This document shows, one piece after another, positions 60,640-64,000 of a stretch of 64,000 bases of DNA. The notes beneath the pieces are model-generated. The model made no database searches and was not told the origin of the DNA. It worked only from the letters and a program-made list of their open reading frames with translations. The number at the start of each line of letters is the position of its first letter. The stretch's first letter is position 1. The position numbers and the translations under genes were made by a program. Origin of the DNA: Ascaris suum (Eukaryota > Nematoda > Chromadorea > Rhabditida > Ascarididae); the NCBI GenBank assembly GCA_013433145.1, contig CM024174.1:638583-702582 (forward strand), given 5' to 3'.

Positions 60640-62690
60640 AGCATCGATGAAAATTTCAAATTAGATACTTCAATAAAAATATATGCAAATTTTCTGCCAT
60701 CTTAAAATCTCTATAACTTCCTTGAAGTAATTCTATCAATTCTATTATCGCTTATCAGTTATCAGTTATAGATAAACTCATAGACATTTTTTTTATCAGC
60801 ATTATACAATGAATCGATTAACACAAAGAGATAAAAGTAGAAAAATTTCTAAAAGCTCATCAAAAACGATGAATAAAGAGATAAGTGCTTCAAATAACTC
60901 CTTAGTTAAAAGGCCTTTGTATAAGTGACGATCAAGTAATCGCTATTAAACTGTGAATAACTATTAAACAAGATAAGCGATAGCGAAACAGATGCAAACA
61001 TGAAATTGGATATAATTTAGGAAATTTGTTGTAACAAACTCCCCAGTCTAAGAATAAAAATCAACGAATTGTAAAACGGAGGATGGAGGCGGGAGGTGGA
61101 GAGGAAGGAGGGTAGGCAGAAGAATGCGGAGAAAGCAAAGAAACAAAAATCCTGCATAATCCCAAACTAGCGAAATACTCGACCCAATTTAACAACAAAT
61201 AAAGAATATCAAACGTATTTTTGCACTAAATCACAACTTCAAATTGAAGTTCGAGCCATCGAATTTTAACGACAATCGTAGATCAACTTTCGTTGTAAGA
61301 CTCAATGCTATGCAAAATTATCTCACTTTCGGCTACAAATCTCTGCAAATCCACCACGTAAATATTTCATGCTATTCGGTCCTTTTTATCTTTCGCAACT
61401 CTCCTATCGCACCCTAATTTGCAAATAAGCTAGCACCACATGCTCAGGATGTGGGAATACGCTCAACAAATCGCTAACTTGACATTTGAGAAAATGATCG
61501 TTGTCGAATCGGGAACCCATGCAGTTAATTTAACATAAAACTGCGACGTAAAGATCGATTAAAAAGTTCAGTTCAAAATAAATTCAGATGAAGTTACAGG
61601 TATATAATTACAGGTATAACCTCCAGGTTTTATTATTACTAACACTCCACTCCACCGTAGTATCATGTTCCCTGCCTTATAACAGTTGAAAATAATTTTA
61701 TATACTATAATGAATTCTAAAACACAAAAAGGTAGTTAAGCTTGTTTTTCATTCGTTATATCGTAAAAGTTTAATTCGGTTTATTCACTCCTTTTTTAAA
61801 TTCTTTCAGTTAACCTTTTTCTTAAAATTTTTCAATCCACTTGAGTCCTGAAATAATCAATGGGAAATAGGGTTAAATAAATGAAAATAAAGCCTTTGCT
61901 TTTGGGTGGACTAATTTTTTTTGGAGGGGAGAGGGAGGAAGAAGTGGTAGACATCATAGATAAAAGTCGTATTTTTATGCATCCTTTTCAAAATTTTTGT
62001 TAAAATATCTGGGAAAAGGTATATGCACAAATTAACCTGTAAATTAGATAAATTTCTCTTTCACGTTGAATTTAAATGCATGTAATTGTATAAATATACA
62101 TGAGAACCCCCTATATAGACCTTCACAGATATAGATTTCGCCACTACTGTCTTTTTTTTATCGCATCACTATCTTGAAGACGAATATGAATATCAATTCT
62201 GAGCTTTTCTGAACATCTAATTATGATTTATTTAGTGTCCTCCCTATAAGAACAAAGTTCAGTGTTAAAAAGTGTAACGAAACGGTAATACGATCTCAAA
62301 TACTTTGTCATCGATATTATAACAAGTAATAATTAGATATGGTAATGGGCTTTTGGAAAATTAATGAAATAGCAACAAACATCCCACAATAACATCGTAA
62401 AATTTATTAGCAGGCAAATTTATACGTAGAAACGCCAAAGCGGACGTAATCAAAATGCAAGAATCAGCGCTTTCCATTCACAATATTGAAAAGCGAAATT
62501 CCACAACACACCTTCAATAAAGGGTCGATGTATCATCCACTATTGCGCTCATTCTAAAACCTGTCCAGAATTTCTTCAAAATATGTGCATAAACTGTCAC
62601 CTATCAGCTATTCTGCGATATGATCAATTTGTCTTGATACGTTATGTTATGCGTGTGAAATACTGTCTGCATACAAATTCCCTATAACTG
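60640..62690. other. Intergenic DNA, no gene seen
   Basis: Contains a purine-rich stretch at 61077-61140 but no supportable open frame. Confidence 0.5.
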
Positions 62691-62691
62691 C

Positions 62692-64000
<1,309 letters not shown>

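Overview
The window is eukaryotic genomic DNA, AT-rich (roughly one third G+C by eye), and most probably from a parasitic nematode. The reasons are: many exons framed by nematode-type acceptors (TTTCAG, TTCTCAG, TTTAG) and GTAAGT/GTGAGT donors; acceptor sites one to four bases before start codons with no usable upstream exon, as expected for spliced-leader trans-splicing; long introns; and eight long (AT)n microsatellites of a kind common in filarial/spirurid genomes. The lineage below nematode level is inference. There are no operons, CRISPR arrays, rRNA genes or convincing tRNA genes.

Layout. 1-13.1 kb, plus strand: a complete five-exon gremlin/DAN-family cystine-knot gene with an 8.2 kb first intron; this is the firmest call. 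13.1-25.8 kb: mostly non-coding, with scattered coding-like islands: a minus-strand open frame at 18.7-19.1 kb, a minus-strand exon at 20.5-20.8 kb, a signal-peptide exon at 19.8 kb (+) and a TIMP/NTR-like pair of exons at 21.8-22.4 kb (+). 25.9-27.8 kb, minus: a three-exon secreted Ly6/uPAR-like protein with a trans-splice-like acceptor. 28.3-29.3 kb, minus: weak secreted/LRR-like exons. 32.4-37.4 kb, minus: a multi-exon gene of unrecognised product. 44.2-44.9 kb, minus: a small signal-peptide gene. 45.6-54.0 kb, plus: a seven-exon immunoglobulin-domain protein with a C-terminal hydrophobic tail typical of GPI anchoring. 54.6-58.2 kb, minus: a three-exon membrane protein whose N-terminus resembles a mitochondrial presequence. 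60.3-60.6 kb, minus: one unassigned coding exon. The remaining stretches are introns or intergenic DNA with microsatellites, hairpins and one possible solo LTR.

The genes do not form a visible pathway, but several encode secreted or cell-surface products (BMP antagonist, Ly6-like, TIMP-like, Ig/GPI). Gene models were joined by hand, by requiring intron phases to match across exons. In this DNA, wrong frames can also look protein-like, so models without a recognisable domain are scored low.
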